A stretch of 64,000 bases of DNA, from assembly GCA_016401345.1 (NCBI GenBank), contig JAEACG010000003.1, positions 124,001-188,000 on the forward strand. The letters are read 5' to 3'. The notes under the pieces were generated by a model, which worked only from the letters and a program-made list of their open reading frames with translations, did no database searches and was not told where the DNA came from. This DNA comes from Fictibacillus nanhaiensis (lineage in GTDB: Bacteria; Bacillota; Bacilli; Bacillales; Fictibacillaceae). Below are positions 55,785-64,000 of the stretch, in pieces (the first letter of the stretch is position 1; each line of letters starts with the position of its first letter). A program made the translations under genes and the position numbers.

Positions 55785-55916
55785 CTTGCACACCCCTTAC
55801 GTTCTTATCATTCACCAGTTTCCGCAATTTATTGCAAAACCCCGGTAAACCGCCTTTTTTACATATTAAGTGATAATAACACATACAACTACCGACGGAC
55901 GAGCATTAAATAGTGT

Positions 55917-55941
55917 ATAGCTTTTAAATGAAGCTATATTT
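55917..55941 (+). other. Inverted repeat upstream of the 59-residue ORF
   Basis: TATAGCTT and AAGCTATA flank a seven-base loop. It is about 35 bp before the start of the ORF at 55975 and could be an operator or an mRNA 5' hairpin. Confidence 0.45.
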
Positions 55942-55974
55942 TAAGCACTTCCTTTGCTTGAGGAGGTGAAAAGC

Positions 55975-56154
55975 ATGATTAAAAAGAGAAAAAAACCTGT
56001 GATCTCTCCTGTTGGCGACTATCAAAATCCTTTTGGTGATGAAGTGGTTCAAATGGAAGAGGTAACAGAAACGAACGCGATGACTGATGAAAATGGCGAC
56101 CAATTGTGGTTACGTAGGGTTTCATGTGCTCCGCCGATTTTTGGAAGAAACTAA
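55975..56154 (+). CDS. Orphan 59-residue protein
   Basis: 59 residues: basic N-terminus MIKKRKKPVISPVGDYQNPF, acidic middle, and C-terminus RRVSCAPPIFGRN. No membrane segment or known domain. The SD (GAGGAGGTGAAAAGC) is one of the strongest in the window. I do not recognise the family. A peptide precursor is possible (single Cys in a short aromatic/proline tail), but no modifying enzyme or transporter is adjacent, so this is only speculation. Confidence 0.6.
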   Translation: MIKKRKKPVISPVGDYQNPFGDEVVQMEEVTETNAMTDENGDQLWLRRVSCAPPIFGRN

Positions 56155-56196
56155 ATAAAAGGCTGTTTTCATATGCGATGTAGCTATCCGGATGTA

Positions 56197-56325
56197 GTTG
56201 CTTTCCGCTCCAGGTTGCGCGCTTTCCATGGGGCGAACGGTGAGCCTCCTGCCGCTTTGCGCCATTAGGAGTCTCCACCTGACCGCTCATCCCATAGGAG
56301 TCGGCAACCTTACGCTTCAATCAAC
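56197..56325 (+). repeat. Dispersed imperfect palindrome R4
   Basis: 129 bp. Starts GTTGCTTTCCGCTCCAGG, contains CTTTCCATGGGGCGAACGG and GACCGCTCATCCCATAGGAG, ends CAATCAAC. Same family as R1-R3, more divergent. It lies in the stretch between the orphan ORF and atpC. Confidence 0.75.
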
Positions 56326-56444
56326 CTGCATATGGAGAAAATAAATATTTATCCAAATAGCAACAATCTAGCAAAAAAGAGCCAAATAAAAAACGATCCA
56401 TCCAGTGGTCAACCTTCTCAAACTGAACGTGATGTATTCGTATA

Positions 56445-56491
56445 AAGCCCCTTTGACTTTGTTTTTGGACAAGTCGAAGGGGTTTTTGAGT
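56445..56491 (+). terminator. Orphan plus-strand intrinsic terminator
   Basis: AGCCCCTTTGACTT and AAGTCGAAGGGG form a stem followed by TTTTTG on the plus strand. The nearest plus-strand gene ends about 290 nt upstream, so it either terminates that transcript after R4 or an unannotated RNA. Confidence 0.6.
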
Positions 56492-56583
56492 TTACATGTA
56501 CCAAGTTAATGTGCGTGGTGCGATTTTCCGGCAGTCCTAGCATTTAAATAGGCGTTGATTTTATACCACTAGGGGTAATTCAG

Positions 56584-56699
56584 CATTTAATTCAGCAAAT
56601 TTGATAATTAATTCGGCGAGATTTGATATTATTACGGCGAGTTTTAACAATAATTCGGCGAGTTTTCATGATATATTGACGAGTCTCCAAATTTCGACA
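56584..56699 (+). repeat. 21-bp-phased intergenic array E7 (CGGCGAG core)
   Basis: Units CAGCAAATTTG, CGGCGAGATTT, CGGCGAGTTTT, CGGCGAGTTTT and GACGAGTCTCC are spaced 21, 21, 21 and 22 bp, after a first partial CAGCATTT. Ends GAGTCTCCAAATTTCGACA as in E6. It lies just before the atp terminator. Confidence 0.77.
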
Positions 56700-56740
56700 C
56701 TAGTCATCTTCTATATACCATCACATACCCCCTAGAAACA

Positions 56741-56787
56741 CAAAAAAAGCCCTGCAACTCTCTATAAAGAGAGCTACAGGGCTTCAT
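56741..56787 (-). terminator. Intrinsic terminator of the atp operon
   Basis: AGCCCTGTAGCTCTC/GAGAGTTGCAGGGCT stem followed by a seven-T run on the minus strand, just past atpC. Confidence 0.9.
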
Positions 56788-56791
56788 AATA

Positions 56792-57205
<414 letters not shown>

Positions 57206-57221
57206 TTACCCCTTTCAGGCA

Positions 57222-58655
<1,434 letters not shown>

Positions 58656-58666
58656 TTATAAAAAGT

Positions 58667-59518
<852 letters not shown>

Positions 59519-59640
59519 TCATTTTCACCACCTTTATTGGTAGTTTAAAAATCGGTTAACCTCATTTTAAACATAGTAAGCTGGTTGCAAGGCGCAGCTC
59601 ATCACTGCAACTGCACCTCTGCTTTTAAAGTCTATATATC

Positions 59641-62244
<2,604 letters not shown>

Positions 62245-62338
62245 TCAATCATACATAAGGAATGGCGAAGGGTAGTCCCTATAGGGAAACTTGCTTCGCC
62301 ATTATAGAAATCGTAATAAACAGTGGTTGTTTTAAGGA

Positions 62339-62578
<240 letters not shown>

Positions 62579-62634
62579 TTAAAGTTTTTATGAAAATGGG
62601 CTTCTTTTTATAGAAGCTTGATATTTCCTAAAGA

Positions 62635-63345
<711 letters not shown>

Positions 63346-63351
63346 CTATGT

Positions 63352-63738
63352 TCACCTCTTTTCCTTTGGAGTACGTGTAACTTGAGTTAGTGAATCTATT
63401 AACATGATAATGTAGACTGACATCAATCCCATTACCACACTTAATAAATGAAAATGTTCCGGGTATTTCATCGCGATGAGCACCGCTAACCCTGCAAAGA
63501 GGAGCCTTGAAAGTGAACCGAGTGTTTTCACTCTTTTCTGCTGAATCACTGCTTGTCCCATGCGGTCGATCTTCGCATACATGCTCCAAAGATTGTAGAG
63601 ACTAAACACAGTTCCTAGAGCCAGTCCTAAAAAGATAGCTTTGTAAGGAGTGACAGCATAACCGACGAAAAAAAGAGAGAGAAGATATAATGTGTACTTT
63701 ATGTATTTGAAAAACACCGATTTGTACTCATTCATCAT
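63352..63738 (-). CDS. atpI: ATP synthase subunit I
   Basis: 128 residues, four membrane helices (YTLYLLSLFFVGYAVTPYKA and others). AtpI assists c-ring assembly. Its ATG overlaps the stop of the preceding gene (ATGA). A second ATG directly follows the first; either may be used. Confidence 0.88.
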   Translation of the reverse strand: MMNEYKSVFFKYIKYTLYLLSLFFVGYAVTPYKAIFLGLALGTVFSLYNLWSMYAKIDRMGQAVIQQKRVKTLGSLSRLLFAGLAVLIAMKYPEHFHLLSVVMGLMSVYIIMLIDSLTQVTRTPKEKR

Positions 63739-63959
63739 TGCCCGTCCCCTGAAAACTTCGATATTAAGCGGATCATCCCGTAAACACCTGTTCCAAGACC
63801 TAGAAACAACCCGATGATAAGGAAGATTGGAAATTCATTGCCGACTTTCTCGTCCAGCCATTTCCCTCCAAAAAGTCCAACTAAGATGCATCCAACAAGC
63901 TGAGAAAGAATGCCAGACATTAAAGCCATCGCTTTATAAGGGCGTTTCCCGTTGCTCAT
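63735..63959 (-). CDS. atpZ: AtpZ/AtpI-type small membrane protein
   Basis: 74 residues, two helices with LVGCILVGLFGGKWLDEKVG and IFLIIGLFLGLGTGVYGMI, as in AtpZ proteins that head firmicute atp operons. GGAAGGAG upstream of the ATG. The promoter would lie beyond the right edge of the window. Confidence 0.85.
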   Translation of the reverse strand: MSNGKRPYKAMALMSGILSQLVGCILVGLFGGKWLDEKVGNEFPIFLIIGLFLGLGTGVYGMIRLISKFSGDGQ

Positions 63960-64000
63960 ATCGTATGGACTCCTTCCTTCTGGAAATCTGGTAATAATTT

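Noticed and set aside
55979-56320. Minus-strand frame across the 59-residue ORF and R4
   Set aside because: No SD, passes through the repeat, and the plus-strand ORF has a much better translation start.
56165-56491. A structured regulatory RNA (6S, T-box or similar) before the orphan terminator
   Set aside because: No conserved motif of those RNAs is visible, and the stretch is mostly the R4 repeat. Kept only as a possible 3' UTR or small RNA.

Overview
The window is low-to-moderate GC DNA from an endospore-forming member of the Bacillaceae. The evidence is the spoIID-spoIIQ-spoIIID-mbl-flhO-flhP-fabZ synteny block, ywmB-murA, a GlpP-controlled glp operon, Gram-positive Shine-Dalgarno sites and CcpA-type cre boxes. 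A Fictibacillus-like organism is my guess from the combination of an 11-subunit nuo cluster with this layout; that is inference, not something the sequence proves. Almost every gene is on the minus strand, so transcription runs from high to low coordinates. I saw no tRNA, rRNA, prophage, insertion sequence with transposase, or CRISPR array.

Layout. 1-640: TPP riboswitch and the start of a thiamine operon (tenI, cut by the window edge). 697-5268: secreted Ig-like protein, YjiH-type membrane protein, two small proteins. 5302-14158: a complete yhf-type operon (YhfZ, Y, U, T, V/PHP, S, X, W families) plus a serine hydrolase, behind a perfect cre box; its pathway is not established. 14249-18667: a very large secreted amylopullulanase with cre-like boxes. 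19067-22625: lipoprotein, GNAT, SGNH hydrolase, methyltransferase, HAD phosphatase. 22774-29883: fabZ, EpuA-like protein, flhP, flhO, mbl, spoIIID, spoIIQ, spoIID. 30068-34971: accessory genes (DUF3298, XRE plus membrane protein, DUF421 pair, thermolysin-type protease, 48-residue membrane protein). 35310-37743: murA, ywmB, ywzB. 38400-49490: nuoABCDHIJKLMN without nuoEFG. 49710-50329: two small genes. 50652-55784: glpP, glpF, glpK, glpD. 55975-56154: orphan 59-residue ORF. 56792-63959: the ATP synthase operon atpZ-I-B-E-F-H-A-G-D-C.

How it fits together. The nuo and atp clusters supply proton pumping and ATP synthesis. The glp operon, the amylopullulanase and probably the yhf operon are carbon-source functions that carry CcpA-type operators. 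The spo/mbl/flh/mur block handles envelope, flagellar rod and sporulation functions.

The most unusual feature is non-coding: seven intergenic arrays, each made of about four to six degenerate units spaced almost exactly 21 bp apart (20 bp in one). Three share a conserved terminal segment of about 40 nt, and four end in TTTCGACA. The core differs between arrays while the period is kept. I know of no described family that matches this. A second, separate family of 128-194 bp imperfect palindromes (four copies) includes an inverted pair that splits the nuo cluster between nuoH and nuoI.
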